The notes under the pieces were generated by a model. It saw only the letters and a list, made by a program, of their open reading frames with translations. It ran no database searches and was not told the DNA's origin. A program made the position numbers and the translations under genes. A stretch of 64,000 bases of DNA from Micromonospora andamanensis (GTDB taxonomy: Bacteria; Actinomycetota; Actinomycetes; Mycobacteriales; Micromonosporaceae): contig NZ_BOOZ01000029.1 in the NCBI RefSeq assembly GCF_016863495.1, positions 1-64,000 of the forward strand, in the 5' to 3' direction. Position 1 is the first letter of the stretch. The number at the start of each line of letters is the position of its first letter. Shown here in pieces: positions 26,806 through 34,937 of the stretch.

Positions 26806-28208
26806 CACGAGTCGAACCCCAGACCAAACCGATCGAGCGTACGGAGCCACAGGTTGCGCCGCCCCTGCCGCGTGTCGGCGCGGGCCAGGGACCACCGGGT
26901 CAGCCCGATGCCGACCGCGCGGGCCGGTTCGGGCGGGAACGGCAGCGGCCGGTCACGGACCAGGTTGAGCCGGGTCAGCGGGGTGTCCGCGCCGTCGAGC
27001 AGGTCGAGCATCACCCGGGCACCGAACCGGGTCGCGCCGACACCGAGCCCGGTGTAGCCGGCCGCGTAGGCGAGCCGACCGTCGTACGCGGTGCCGAAGA
27101 ACTGGCAGAACCGGGTGCAGGTGTCGATCACCCCACCCCAGCGGTGACTGAACCGCACGCCGTCGAGCTGCGGGAAGGTGGTGAAGAAATGATCGGCGAG
27201 GGCGGTGAAGGTGGCGTCCCGCTGCTCCAGCGCCGGGGCCACCCGGTTGCCGTAGTGGTAGACGGCGTCGTAGCCGCCGAACAGGATCCGGTTGTCGCCG
27301 GTGATCCGGTAGTAGTGGAACTGGTTGCCGCTGTCCGCCAACCCCTGCCGGTTGCGCCAACCGACGGCGTTCCGCTGCTCGGCGCTCAGCGGCTCGGTCA
27401 TCAGCGCGTAGTCGTACACCGGCACGATCCAGGCCCGCAGCCGGCGCAGCAGCGGCGGAAAGGCATTGGTGGCCAGCACCACCCGCCCGGCCCGCACCGC
27501 CCCGGGCGCCCCTTCGGCCCCGACGGTACGCGCGAACAACGCGCCCCCGTCCCGGCGCAGCCCGGCGACCCGGGTGTGCTCGTGGATCCGTACGCCCGCC
27601 GCCAGGCAGGCCCGACGCAGTCCCCAGGCCAGCCGGGCGGGATCGAGCATGGCCACCCGGTCCCGGTCCCACAACCCGCCGAGGTACGTCGGCGAGTTCA
27701 CCTCGGCGCGTACCTCGTCGGCGTCGAGCAGGCTCACCTGGTGCCCGTACCGGCGGGCCAGGTCGACCTCCTCGGCCAGCCCGGCGAGCTGGTACGGCTC
27801 GACGGCGACGGCCAGTTCGCCGGTGCGCTCGAAGTCGCAGTCGATGCCGTGCGCGGCCACCGTCGCCTCGATCGCGTCGAGGTTCTCCTGACCGAGCCGT
27901 TCCAGCTCGCCCAGCTCGTCGGGGAACCGGCGGGCCCCGTTGGCCAGCCCGTGGGTCAGCGAGGCGGCGCAGAATCCGCCGTTGCGTCCGGAGGCGGCCC
28001 AACCGCAGGTGCCCGCCTCGACCAACAGCACGTCCCGCCCCGGGTCGGCCCGCCGGGCCAGCAGCGCCGCCCACAACCCGCTGTAGCCACCGCCGATCAC
28101 CAGCATGTCGGCACCCGTCGCGCCGATCAGCGGCGGCAGCGGATCGGGCCGATCCGGCCGGTCCAGCCAGTACGGCAGCCGCACCGCGTCGGCCAGGGCC
28201 CGGCTCAT
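26805..28208 (-). CDS. FAD-dependent amine oxidoreductase (PuuB-like)
   Basis: The 467-residue DAO-family flavoprotein has the dinucleotide-binding loop DMLVIGGGYSGLWAALLA near residue 34, the GRNGGFCAASLTHG motif typical of gamma-glutamylputrescine oxidase relatives, and a second glycine-rich FAD contact (YAAGYTGLGVGATRFGA). It would oxidise an amine such as putrescine, a glutamylated polyamine or a related amino acid. The ATG overlaps the stop of the PotC-like permease gene, so importer and oxidase are translationally linked, supporting a polyamine substrate. Confidence 0.88.
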   Translation of the reverse strand: MSRALADAVRLPYWLDRPDRPDPLPPLIGATGADMLVIGGGYSGLWAALLARRADPGRDVLLVEAGTCGWAASGRNGGFCAASLTHGLANGARRFPDELGELERLGQENLDAIEATVAAHGIDCDFERTGELAVAVEPYQLAGLAEEVDLARRYGHQVSLLDADEVRAEVNSPTYLGGLWDRDRVAMLDPARLAWGLRRACLAAGVRIHEHTRVAGLRRDGGALFARTVGAEGAPGAVRAGRVVLATNAFPPLLRRLRAWIVPVYDYALMTEPLSAEQRNAVGWRNRQGLADSGNQFHYYRITGDNRILFGGYDAVYHYGNRVAPALEQRDATFTALADHFFTTFPQLDGVRFSHRWGGVIDTCTRFCQFFGTAYDGRLAYAAGYTGLGVGATRFGARVMLDLLDGADTPLTRLNLVRDRPLPFPPEPARAVGIGLTRWSLARADTRQGRRNLWLRTLDRFGLGFDS

Positions 28209-29041
28209 GGCCGGCCGTTTCCCTGGGCGGGAGCGGGCACGATCGTCGCCCGGCGGGCCCGCCGGCCGCGCAGCGAGGTGGCCAGCACCAGCAGCAGCGC
28301 GACTCCGAACATGGCTGTGCCGATGACGTTTACCTGCGGTGGGATGCCCCGCTGGGCGGCACCCCAGACGTACATCGGGAACGTGACTGTGGTGCCCGAG
28401 TTGAAGTTCGTGATGATGAAGTCGTCGAAGCTGAGCGAGAACGCCAGCAGGGCGGCGGCCACGATGCCGGGCAGCACCAGCGGCAGGGTGATCCGCCGGA
28501 ACGTCTGCCATTCACTGGCGTACAGGTCCATCGCGGCTTCCTCCAGCCGCCGGTCCATCCCGCTCAGCCGGGCCTTCACCGTCACCACCACGAACGACAC
28601 GCAGAACATGACGTGGGCGATGACGATGGTCCAGAAGCCGAGGGGCACCCCGCCCGACACGAAGAGGGCGAGCAGCGAGGTACCCATCACCAGCTCCGGC
28701 GTCGCCATCGGCAGGAAGATCAGCACGTTCAGCCCGGACCGGCCCCGGAACCGGTGCCGGGCCAGGGCGAACGCCATGAGCGTGCCGAGCACTGTGGCCG
28801 CCACTGTGGCGAGGAACCCGATCTGCACACTGCGCAGCACCGCGTCGCACATGTCGGAGGTGGCGCAGGGGTTGCGCCAGTTGTCGAGGGTGAACTCGTT
28901 GAAGTCGTACGACAGCCGGCTGGAGGGGCGGTTGAACGACAGCGCGGCGACCACGGCGATCGGCAGGAACAGGTAGCCGAGCACCAGAAGTGCCACGCCC
29001 ATCACCCAGTGCTCGGCGAACCAACGGGCGAGGCGGCTCAC
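28205..29041 (-). CDS. potC: Spermidine/putrescine ABC transporter permease PotC
   Basis: The 278-residue protein has six predicted membrane segments and the permease EAA-loop EEAAMDLYASEWQTFRRITL that docks on the ATPase. LSFDDFIITNFNSGTTVTFP is characteristic of PotC. The first periplasmic loop carries two cysteines (NPCATSDMC). The GTG start overlaps the stop of potB (GTGA) and its own stop overlaps the oxidase ATG. Confidence 0.93.
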   Translation of the reverse strand: MSRLARWFAEHWVMGVALLVLGYLFLPIAVVAALSFNRPSSRLSYDFNEFTLDNWRNPCATSDMCDAVLRSVQIGFLATVAATVLGTLMAFALARHRFRGRSGLNVLIFLPMATPELVMGTSLLALFVSGGVPLGFWTIVIAHVMFCVSFVVVTVKARLSGMDRRLEEAAMDLYASEWQTFRRITLPLVLPGIVAAALLAFSLSFDDFIITNFNSGTTVTFPMYVWGAAQRGIPPQVNVIGTAMFGVALLLVLATSLRGRRARRATIVPAPAQGNGRP

Positions 29042-29952
29042 AGGACCTCCTCAGTGCCGGCGCGACGCAGGTAGACGAAGACCACCGCGAGGATCGTCGA
29101 CATCAGCAGGAACGACAGCGCGGCACCCTGCGGGTAGTCGAGCCGGACCAGGAACGCCGAGTCGATGACGTTGCCGATCATGTACTCGTTCGGGGTGCCG
29201 AGCAGTTCCGCGTTTATGTAGTCGCCTGTCGCCGGGATGAAGAAGAGCAGGGTGCCGGCGATCAGGCCGGGCATCGACAGCGGCAGGGTGACCCGCCGGA
29301 ACGTCTTCAGCGGGCTCGCGTACAGGTCGCTCGACGCCTCCAGCAGCCGGTAGTCCAGCCGTTCCAGGCTCGCGTACAGCGGGAGCACCAGGAACGGCAG
29401 GAAGTTGTACGTGAGGCCGAGCACCACAGCGATCGGGGTGGCCAGCAGCCGACCGTCGGGGCCGAGCAGGTGTACGTCACGCAGCAGCCCGACCAGCCAG
29501 CCGTTGTCCGACAGGATCGTCTTCCAGGCCAACGTACGCACCAGGAAGCTTGTGAACATCGGTGCGATCACGCAGACCAGCAGCAGGTTCTTCCACCGGC
29601 CGGCCTTCTGCGCTATCGCGTACGCCAGCGGGTAGCCCATCAGCAGCGCCAGCACCAGCGCGATGCCGGCGTACAGGAAGGATCGCGCGAACTGTGGCCA
29701 GTACGCCCGCAACGCCGTCGGGTAGTTGTCGAAAGCCCAGGTCAGCACGTACCCGGTGGAGATCGACCCGGTGGGGTCGTAGAGGCTGGCGGCGGCGAGC
29801 TGCACCAACGGCACGGCGAAGAACAGGACCAGCCAGGCCGCCCCCGGCAGCAGCAGCAGATACGGCAGGAGCCGGTACCGCCCCGATCGGGCAGCCGGCG
29901 GCGGCGACGCCGACTGCCCGGAGCCGATGGGTACGTGAGCCAGCGCGCTCAC
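29038..29952 (-). CDS. potB: Spermidine/putrescine ABC transporter permease PotB
   Basis: The 304-residue permease has six membrane segments after a hydrophilic N-terminus, with the EAA-loop LLEASSDLYASPLKTFRRVTL and the PotB-typical GDYINAELLG. The chosen GTG (29950-29952) is the last of three identical GTGAGCGCG starts in a tandem repeat. Its G-T overlaps the TGA of a tiny ORF upstream. Its first three codons are shared with those tiny ORFs, so the potB start region appears to be the source or acceptor of the repeat. Confidence 0.9.
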   Translation of the reverse strand: MSALAHVPIGSGQSASPPPAARSGRYRLLPYLLLLPGAAWLVLFFAVPLVQLAAASLYDPTGSISTGYVLTWAFDNYPTALRAYWPQFARSFLYAGIALVLALLMGYPLAYAIAQKAGRWKNLLLVCVIAPMFTSFLVRTLAWKTILSDNGWLVGLLRDVHLLGPDGRLLATPIAVVLGLTYNFLPFLVLPLYASLERLDYRLLEASSDLYASPLKTFRRVTLPLSMPGLIAGTLLFFIPATGDYINAELLGTPNEYMIGNVIDSAFLVRLDYPQGAALSFLLMSTILAVVFVYLRRAGTEEVL

Positions 29953-30011
29953 CGGAGCACCTTCGTTCGCGACTGCGGGGCTCGCAGAACCGGCTCACTC
30001 CTCGCGCTCAC
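29949..30011 (-). CDS. Tiny coupled ORF 3 in the potA-potB link (20 aa)
   Basis: GTG to TGA encodes 20 residues beginning VSARSEPVLRAPQSR and ending KVLR. The start overlaps the TGA of tiny ORF 2 and the stop overlaps the GTG of potB, so ribosomes could pass straight through. It differs from tiny ORF 2 by loss of one codon. Translation is inferred, not shown. Confidence 0.4.
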   Translation of the reverse strand: MSARSEPVLRAPQSRTKVLR

Positions 30012-30073
30012 CGGAGCACCGCCTTCGTTCGCGACTGCGGGGCTCGCAGAACCGGCTCACTCCTCGCGCTCAC
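30008..30073 (-). CDS. Tiny coupled ORF 2 in the potA-potB link (21 aa)
   Basis: GTG to TGA encodes 21 residues beginning VSARSEPVLRAPQSR and ending KAVLR. Both ends overlap neighbours as GTGA. The basic peptide has no recognised function; its value may lie only in carrying translation from potA to potB. Confidence 0.4.
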   Translation of the reverse strand: MSARSEPVLRAPQSRTKAVLR

Positions 30074-30099
30074 CGGAGCACCTCACGTCGCCGGCTCAT
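30070..30099 (-). CDS. Tiny coupled ORF 1 in the potA-potB link (9 aa)
   Basis: The ATG overlaps the potA stop (ATGA) and encodes MSRRREVLR, ending in a TGA that overlaps the next GTG. It is probably the remnant of the original coupling between potA and potB before the repeat expanded. Confidence 0.35.
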   Translation of the reverse strand: MSRRREVLR

Positions 30100-31247
30100 G
30101 AGGACGCACCTACCGGCTCGTCCAGGACCGGGGTGGTCCGGTCGGGCTCGTCGGCATCCCGGCCGAGCAGGAAGGCGTGCTGCGGATCCCAGTACGCCAC
30201 GGCCCGCTCGCCGACCGCGAAGCGCTGCTGGGCCCCGCTGTTGGCGACGAACACGCTCAGCTCGGTGCCCCAGCCCGTGCGCAGCAGGTACTGCGTGCTC
30301 ACCCCGACGTAGGAGGCGTCGGTGACGACGCCTTCGAGGTGCTGGCTGCCGCCGGGCACCTGCACGGCCGCCCCGACCAGGTGCAGCTTCTCCGGGCGTA
30401 CGCCCAGGAAGACCGGGCCATTGTCGGTGCGGGACCGGCCGGCCGGCACCGAGAAGCGCGCGCCGTGCGCGGTGACCAGCAGGTCGTCCCCGCTGCCGCC
30501 GGAGACGTCACAGGCGATCAGGTTGGACTGGCCGAGAAAGTTGGCCACGAAGGCGGTCGCCGGGAACTCGTAGATCTCGGCCGGTGCGCCGAGTTGGTCG
30601 ATCCGGCCGGCGTTCATCACCGCGACCGTGTCCGCCATGGTCATGGCTTCCTCCTGGTCGTGGGTGACGTGCACGAAGGTGATGCCGACCTCGGTCTGAA
30701 TCCGCTTGAGTTCGATCTGCATCTGGCGGCGCAGCTTGAGGTCGAGTGCACCGAGCGGCTCGTCGAGCAGCAGCACCTGCGGGTGGTTGATGAGTGCCCG
30801 GGCCAACGCGACGCGCTGCTGCTGGCCGCCAGAGAGCTGGGCCGGACGGCGTCGCTCGTACCCGTCGAGCTGCACCAGGGACAGCATCTGCCGCACCTGG
30901 CCGTCGACCGAGCGGATGCCGCGCCGCCGCAGCCCGAAGGCGACGTTCTCGAAGATGTCCAGGTGGGGGAAGAGGGCGTAACTCTGGAACACCGTGTTGA
31001 CAGGTCGTTTGTACGGTCGCAGTCGGGCGATGTCCCGGTCACCGAGCAGCACCTGCCCGCTCGTCGGTTCCTCCAGCCCGGCCACCATCCGCAGCGTGGT
31101 GGTCTTGCCGCAGCCGGACGCGCCCAGCAGGGCGAAGAACGAGCCCTGCGGAACGGTCAGGCTCAGGTCGTCGACCGCGGTGAAGGCGCCGAAGGTCTTG
31201 GTGAGGTTGGCCAGCCTCAGGTCGCCGGCCGGAGTCTCCCGCGCCAT
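30096..31247 (-). CDS. potA: Spermidine/putrescine ABC transporter ATP-binding protein PotA
   Basis: The 383-residue ATPase has Walker A GASGCGKTT, the Q-loop VFQSYALFPH, signature LSGGQQQRVALARAL, Walker B VLLLDEPLGALD and the H-loop THDQEEA. A C-terminal TOBE domain contains FLGVRPEKLHL. It energises polyamine import through PotB and PotC. The ATG lies one base after the potD stop with GGAG overlapping it. Its stop overlaps the first tiny ORF of the repeat linking to potB. Confidence 0.95.
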   Translation of the reverse strand: MARETPAGDLRLANLTKTFGAFTAVDDLSLTVPQGSFFALLGASGCGKTTTLRMVAGLEEPTSGQVLLGDRDIARLRPYKRPVNTVFQSYALFPHLDIFENVAFGLRRRGIRSVDGQVRQMLSLVQLDGYERRRPAQLSGGQQQRVALARALINHPQVLLLDEPLGALDLKLRRQMQIELKRIQTEVGITFVHVTHDQEEAMTMADTVAVMNAGRIDQLGAPAEIYEFPATAFVANFLGQSNLIACDVSGGSGDDLLVTAHGARFSVPAGRSRTDNGPVFLGVRPEKLHLVGAAVQVPGGSQHLEGVVTDASYVGVSTQYLLRTGWGTELSVFVANSGAQQRFAVGERAVAYWDPQHAFLLGRDADEPDRTTPVLDEPVGASS

Positions 31248-31248
31248 C

Positions 31249-32433
31249 TCACGCTCCGATAACCTGCTGGAACTTGGTTTCGTACTCGCGTTCCTGCTGT
31301 TCGTCCAGGGCCATGAAGACCCGGGACCTGGCGAGCATGGCCTCGTCCGGGAAGATCAGCGGGTTCGCGGCCAGCTCCGGATCGATCTTCTCCATCTCCG
31401 CCTGCGCCCCCTGCACCGGGCAGATGTAGTTGACGTACGCGGCGAGCTGGGCGGCGACCGCCGGGTCGTAGTAGTAGTTGATCAGCTCTTCGGCGTTGGC
31501 CTTGTGGCTGGCCTGGTTGGGCACCAGCATGTTGTCCGACCAGAGCATCACGCCGGAGTCGGGCACCACGAACCTGATCCGTTCGTCCTCGAAGCCGAGC
31601 TGGATGATGTCGCCGGACCAGCCGACGCACGCGGCGATGTCGCCCTTGGCCAGGTCCGGGGCGTAGTCGTTGCCGGTGAAGCGGCGGATCTGCCCGGAAT
31701 CGACGGCCCGCTTCAGCTTGGCGAGCGCGTCGTCGAACTGGGCGGCGGTGAAATCCGCCGGATTGTGGCCGTTGGACATCAACAGCAGGCCCATGGTGTC
31801 GCGCATCTCGCTGAGCGCTGTCACCTTGCCCTTGAGGTCGGGGCGGGTGAGCAGTTCGTCGACGGTACGGATCTCCCCGGTGACCCGGCCGTTGTAGGCC
31901 AGTCCGGCGAGGCCGGACTGCCATGGCACGGCGAGCTGGTTCTCGGCGTCGAAGGGGCGGCTACGCAGCGACGGCAGGAGGTTGGCCTCGACGTTCGGCA
32001 GCTTCGCCTTGTCGAGCTTCTGGATCCAGCCGAGCCGGATCATCCGGGCGGCCATCCAGTCGGTGAGCACCATGATGTCGCGCCCGGTGCTCTGACAGGC
32101 GGCGAGCTGGTTCTGCACCTTGCCGAAGAACTCGTTGTTGTCGTTGACGTCCTCGGTGTAGGTCACCTGGATGCCGGTCCTGCTGACGAACCCGTCCAGG
32201 CTGGGACGCTTCGACTCGTCGTCCTCGTCCACGTCCATGTACTGCGGCCAGTTGGAGAAGGCGAGCGTCTTCTCCGTGCCGGACAGATCCTCGCTGACGC
32301 ATCCCTCCTCGGTCTGCTGAGCGGCAGGGGTGCCGCAGCCGGCCAGGGTGCCGCCCGCCGCGAGCAGCGCGGCCGAGCCGAGAGTGCCGGTGAGCAGACC
32401 ACGCCGGGTGAGGGGTCGGTAGGCACTACGCAT
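31249..32433 (-). CDS. potD: Spermidine/putrescine-binding lipoprotein PotD
   Basis: The 394-residue solute-binding protein has a twin-arginine motif followed by a hydrophobic stretch and lipobox (TRRGLLTGTLGSAALLAAGG, then LAGC), so it is probably a Tat-exported lipoprotein. The mature part shows SNWPQYMDVDE, VPWQSGLAGLAYN, ACVGWSGDIIQLG and VVPDSGVMLWSDNMLVPNQA, characteristic of PotD/PotF. The ATG at 32433 has AGGAG upstream. It is the first gene of the potDABC-oxidase-dehydrogenase operon and is divergent from the Lrp regulator. Confidence 0.94.
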   Translation of the reverse strand: MRSAYRPLTRRGLLTGTLGSAALLAAGGTLAGCGTPAAQQTEEGCVSEDLSGTEKTLAFSNWPQYMDVDEDDESKRPSLDGFVSRTGIQVTYTEDVNDNNEFFGKVQNQLAACQSTGRDIMVLTDWMAARMIRLGWIQKLDKAKLPNVEANLLPSLRSRPFDAENQLAVPWQSGLAGLAYNGRVTGEIRTVDELLTRPDLKGKVTALSEMRDTMGLLLMSNGHNPADFTAAQFDDALAKLKRAVDSGQIRRFTGNDYAPDLAKGDIAACVGWSGDIIQLGFEDERIRFVVPDSGVMLWSDNMLVPNQASHKANAEELINYYYDPAVAAQLAAYVNYICPVQGAQAEMEKIDPELAANPLIFPDEAMLARSRVFMALDEQQEREYETKFQQVIGA

Positions 32434-32551
32434 GTGACGACTCCTATGGGTGATCGTCGGCGGCGGAACGGGGGCGGGCGCGCCGGCTGAGGGCTGGAGG
32501 GTCAGTGGCGATAGACGACTGATCCTGACATGAGAGAACCTCACTCACAAG

Positions 32552-32564
32552 GGATTCCGTTGCC
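32552..32564. promoter_or_regulatory. GGATTCCGTTGCC motif in the potD/lrp intergenic region
   Basis: This 13-mer recurs exactly at 34782-34794, upstream of the omega-aminotransferase gene. Both copies face polyamine genes that flank the Lrp/AsnC gene, so it is a candidate binding site for that regulator. Confidence 0.5.
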
Positions 32565-32645
32565 GGGATAGCCCCTCACGACGAATTACGCCAGAGTGAC
32601 CGATGACGCTAGGCTCACCCCGGTGAGCGACATGGGGAGCGGTCG

Positions 32646-33158
32646 ATGACGAACCGGCAGCAGGACGGCGGCAACGGTGGACGCCGGGTCAGCGTGCGCG
32701 AGGGCGCCAGCCACGCCCTGCTCGACGACGTGGCGAAGCAGATCATCGAGCAGTTGCAGGAGGACGGCCGCCGCCCGTACGCCACAATCGGCAAGGCGGT
32801 GGGACTCTCCGAAGCGGCGGTACGCCAACGCGTGCAGCGCCTGCTCGACGCCGGAGTGATGCAGATCGTCGCGGTGACCGACCCGCTCCAACTGGGCTTC
32901 CCCCGGCAGGCGATGATCGGGCTACGCACCGACGGCGACCTGGAGAGCGTCGCCGACCGCCTCGCCGAGTTGGACGAGGTCGACTACGTCGTGATCACCG
33001 CCGGCTCGTTCGACCTGCTGGCCGAGGTGGTCTGCCGCAACGACGAACACCTGCTGGAGATCCTGCAACGACTGCGCGCGGTCGACGGGGTGCTGTCGAC
33101 CGAGGCGTTCGTCTACCTCAAGCTACGCAAGCAGACCTACAGCTGGGGCACCGCCTGA
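32646..33158 (+). CDS. Lrp/AsnC family transcriptional regulator
   Basis: The 170-residue protein has a helix-turn-helix (LQEDGRRPYATIGKAVGLSE, AAVRQRVQRLLDAGV) and a RAM effector domain (AMIGLRTDGDLESVADRLAE, VVITAGSFDLLAEVVC). It lies between and divergent from potD, and precedes the omega-aminotransferase gene. It therefore probably senses a polyamine or derived amino acid and controls uptake and catabolism. An N-terminal extension of about 20 hydrophilic residues precedes the HTH. Confidence 0.93.
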   Translation: MTNRQQDGGNGGRRVSVREGASHALLDDVAKQIIEQLQEDGRRPYATIGKAVGLSEAAVRQRVQRLLDAGVMQIVAVTDPLQLGFPRQAMIGLRTDGDLESVADRLAELDEVDYVVITAGSFDLLAEVVCRNDEHLLEILQRLRAVDGVLSTEAFVYLKLRKQTYSWGTA

Positions 33159-33175
33159 CCCACCCGGCTCGCCGG

Positions 33176-33284
33176 CTGCTTGATCCGCTCACGCCGCTTG
33201 ACCCACCCGAGCCGCTTGATCCACTCGACATGCCGCATCCCGCTCCATCCGGGGGGCGTGAGGCCGCGACATGCCGCATCCCGC
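33176..33284. repeat. Short degenerate repeats after the Lrp gene
   Basis: Three imperfect 17-19 bp units based on CGCTTGA(T/C)CCACTCGA run in tandem at 33176-33228. They are followed by two identical 16-mers ACATGCCGCATCCCGC at 33228-33243 and 33269-33284. No coding function is evident; the segment separates the Lrp gene from the DUF397 gene on the other strand. Confidence 0.7.
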
Positions 33285-33389
33285 GGCGGCATAGCCGGGC
33301 GAGGCCACCAGTAGCGGCGGCCCGAGGGCGAGCAGGCGTACCGCCAGTCGTGCCTCGATCAGCCCACACACCCCGAGGAAGAGAGAGGC

Positions 33390-33581
33390 TCAGTCCGTAC
33401 CGCGTGCGGCGGCGACGAAGGCACGCCAAGCGGTCGGGGTGAAGGCCAGGGTGCCGCCGGTGCGGTCCTTGCTGTCGCGGACCAGCACCCGGCCGGGCAG
33501 ATTGTCGGCCACCTCGACACAGTCGCCGCCGTTGTTGCTGCTGCGGGTGGCGGTGCGCCAGCGGGCGCGGGTCAACTCCAT
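33390..33581 (-). CDS. DUF397 domain protein
   Basis: The 63-residue protein shows the DUF397 pattern: RWRTATRSSNNGGDCVEVAD, then VLVRDSKDRTGGTLAFTPTAW. Such proteins are nearly always encoded next to a DUF5753 helix-turn-helix protein, as here, with a 10-bp overlap. In streptomycetes some pairs behave like regulator/antagonist modules affecting development. It is probably cytoplasmic. Confidence 0.93.
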   Translation of the reverse strand: MELTRARWRTATRSSNNGGDCVEVADNLPGRVLVRDSKDRTGGTLAFTPTAWRAFVAAARGTD

Positions 33582-34360
33582 GTCGTCGCCACTTCCCTGA
33601 TCAGGTCGATGGACCGTCGACGGGGTAGCGCCTCACCTGTGACGCTCTCCCACCTCGCGCCCAGGATAGCAAGATCAGCACTGTCGGTCACCACCTGACC
33701 GCGCAGTTGATTGTCCAGATAGGCCACCTCCGCGCCGTCCGGCATCCGAGCCAGTACGAACGGCCCGGCCAGGCCGGTGTGCCACGGGTTCTCCGCCGGA
33801 ATCACCCGGACCTGCACGCACTCCCGCTCGCCGAGCGCGGCCAGGTGGGCCAACTGCCCGGCCATCACGCCCGGATCGTGGCCGACCGGCCGGCGCAGCA
33901 CCATCTCGTCGAGCACCGCGATGAACTGGAGCGGAACCTCCCGCTCCAGCACCCGCTGCCGGGTCAGCCGCGCCGCCACGATCTCGTCGACCTCCGTCGG
34001 CGACAGCAGGCCGCCGGTGGCCAGCACCGCCCGGGCGTACGCCTCGGTCTGGAGCAGGCCCGGCACGAGCAGCGGTTGGTACGACCGGATGGACCGGGCG
34101 TCCTGCTCCAGTTCCGCCCACTCCCGGAACCAGGGCAGATCCCGGCGGCGGAACGGCTCCGGCCAGAGTTCGGCGGCCTTGCGCCCGAGCAGGTTGGCCA
34201 CCGCGATCCTGGTCCTCGGGTGCGGAATCCGCCCGTCCGCCAGCCAGCGCGCTGTCGTCTTCGGGTCGACGCCCACCTTCCCGGCCAGGGACTCGACAGT
34301 CTCACCCTTGTCCGCCATCGCCACCCGCAGCGCCTCGTTGCCCGCTGTCCCGTTGCCCAT
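33572..34360 (-). CDS. Helix-turn-helix regulator with DUF5753 domain
   Basis: The 262-residue protein has an N-terminal XRE-like HTH (LRVAMADKGETVESLAGKVG, VDPKTTARWLADGR) and the DUF5753 domain (IRSYQPLLVPGLLQTEAYAR, FIAVLDEMVLRRPVG, NPWHTGLAGPFVLARMPDG). The ATG at 34360 has GGGAGG close upstream; an upstream ATG at 34378 is less well placed. It overlaps the DUF397 gene and forms the usual two-gene module. Confidence 0.93.
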   Translation of the reverse strand: MGNGTAGNEALRVAMADKGETVESLAGKVGVDPKTTARWLADGRIPHPRTRIAVANLLGRKAAELWPEPFRRRDLPWFREWAELEQDARSIRSYQPLLVPGLLQTEAYARAVLATGGLLSPTEVDEIVAARLTRQRVLEREVPLQFIAVLDEMVLRRPVGHDPGVMAGQLAHLAALGERECVQVRVIPAENPWHTGLAGPFVLARMPDGAEVAYLDNQLRGQVVTDSADLAILGARWESVTGEALPRRRSIDLIREVATTWS

Positions 34361-34588
34361 CGCGCCCTCCCGGCTCACGTCACACTTCGGCGCACGCTAG
34401 TCACCAGGGGTGGCTGTGTCCGCTCGCCGCCGGCGTGTTGCGGTCAGGACTGTTTCGCGCATCCGAGACGCGCTCCAGATGCCCCCGAGACGCCCTGGAA
34501 ACGGCACCGATCGCGGTCGACGCCATCCAACTGACACGGGTCCGCCTTCTCCCCCGCCACCTCACCCCGCCCCACCCAACTTCACCTC

Positions 34589-34667
34589 GCGCCCTTTGCT
34601 CTGCTTCAACCCACGCAACGATTCCCGCCGGAATCCTGTGCGTCCGGTGAAGCAGAGCAAAGGGCGC
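34589..34667. repeat. TTTGCTCTGCTTCA-type intergenic inverted repeat (copy 1)
   Basis: Arms GCGCCCTTTGCTCTGCTTCA (34589-34608) and TGAAGCAGAGCAAAGGGCGC (34648-34667) are perfectly complementary over 20 bp. The 39-base loop contains an inner ATTCC/GGAAT stem. The arms recur at 51818-51938. Confidence 0.9.
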
Positions 34668-34781
34668 GCAGGAGCTACCCGACCCGAGCGCCGCACCCGA
34701 GCGCGCCGGCACCCTCCCGGCTGGGCCAGCGACGGCCGCCTGGGTTCGGTCGGGCGCAGCGGGCCGGCCGGGAGATAGTGC

Positions 34782-34865
34782 GGATTCCGTTGCCTAAAGC
34801 CGTCCAGGAACATCAAATCCGTTGCGCAAGTGCCGATCTCCAACCGATAGCACTTGCCTTTAGGC
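34782..34865. promoter_or_regulatory. Putative Lrp-type control region of the omega-aminotransferase
   Basis: GGATTCCGTTGCC (34782-34794) is identical to the motif at 32552. A similar ATCCGTTGC follows 32 bases later (34817-34825). Inverted repeats GCAAGTGC/GCACTTGC (34826-34833 and 34850-34857) and GCCTAAAG/CTTTAGGC (34792-34799 and 34858-34865) overlap them. The layout suits an oligomeric regulator touching one face of the DNA. Confidence 0.45.
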
Positions 34866-34937
34866 GTGAGGCTGTGGGATAACCGTGGCACGAGCGGCCG
34901 GTGACCCCTGACCGGCCCGAGACCCGATGGGGCTGAC

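Larger units (their letters stand above)
29944..30082. repeat. Tandem direct repeat between potA and potB
   Basis: Two full copies (29944-30002, 59 bp; 30003-30064, 62 bp) and an 18-bp partial third copy (30065-30082) repeat head to tail. Each begins CGCGCTCACCGGAGCACC. The two full units differ only by a 3-base indel (GCC/C before TTCGTTC), which keeps the reading frame of the encoded minus-strand peptide. Confidence 0.95.
34361..34937. other. 577-bp intergenic region with inverted repeat and putative operators
   Basis: No gene is supported here. It holds the TTTGCTCTGCTTCA-type inverted repeat at 34589-34667 and, near the aminotransferase start, two copies of an ATCCGTTGC-like motif and nested inverted repeats between 34782 and 34865. 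It separates the DUF5753 gene (minus) from the aminotransferase gene (plus). Confidence 0.7.

Noticed and set aside
29944..30082. CRISPR array
   Set aside because: The repeats are about 60 bp, directly abutting with no spacers, only two and a third copies, and lie in an operon junction.
33176..33284. Attachment site or tRNA remnant after the Lrp gene
   Set aside because: The repeats are short and degenerate, no tRNA cloverleaf can be drawn, and no integrase is nearby.
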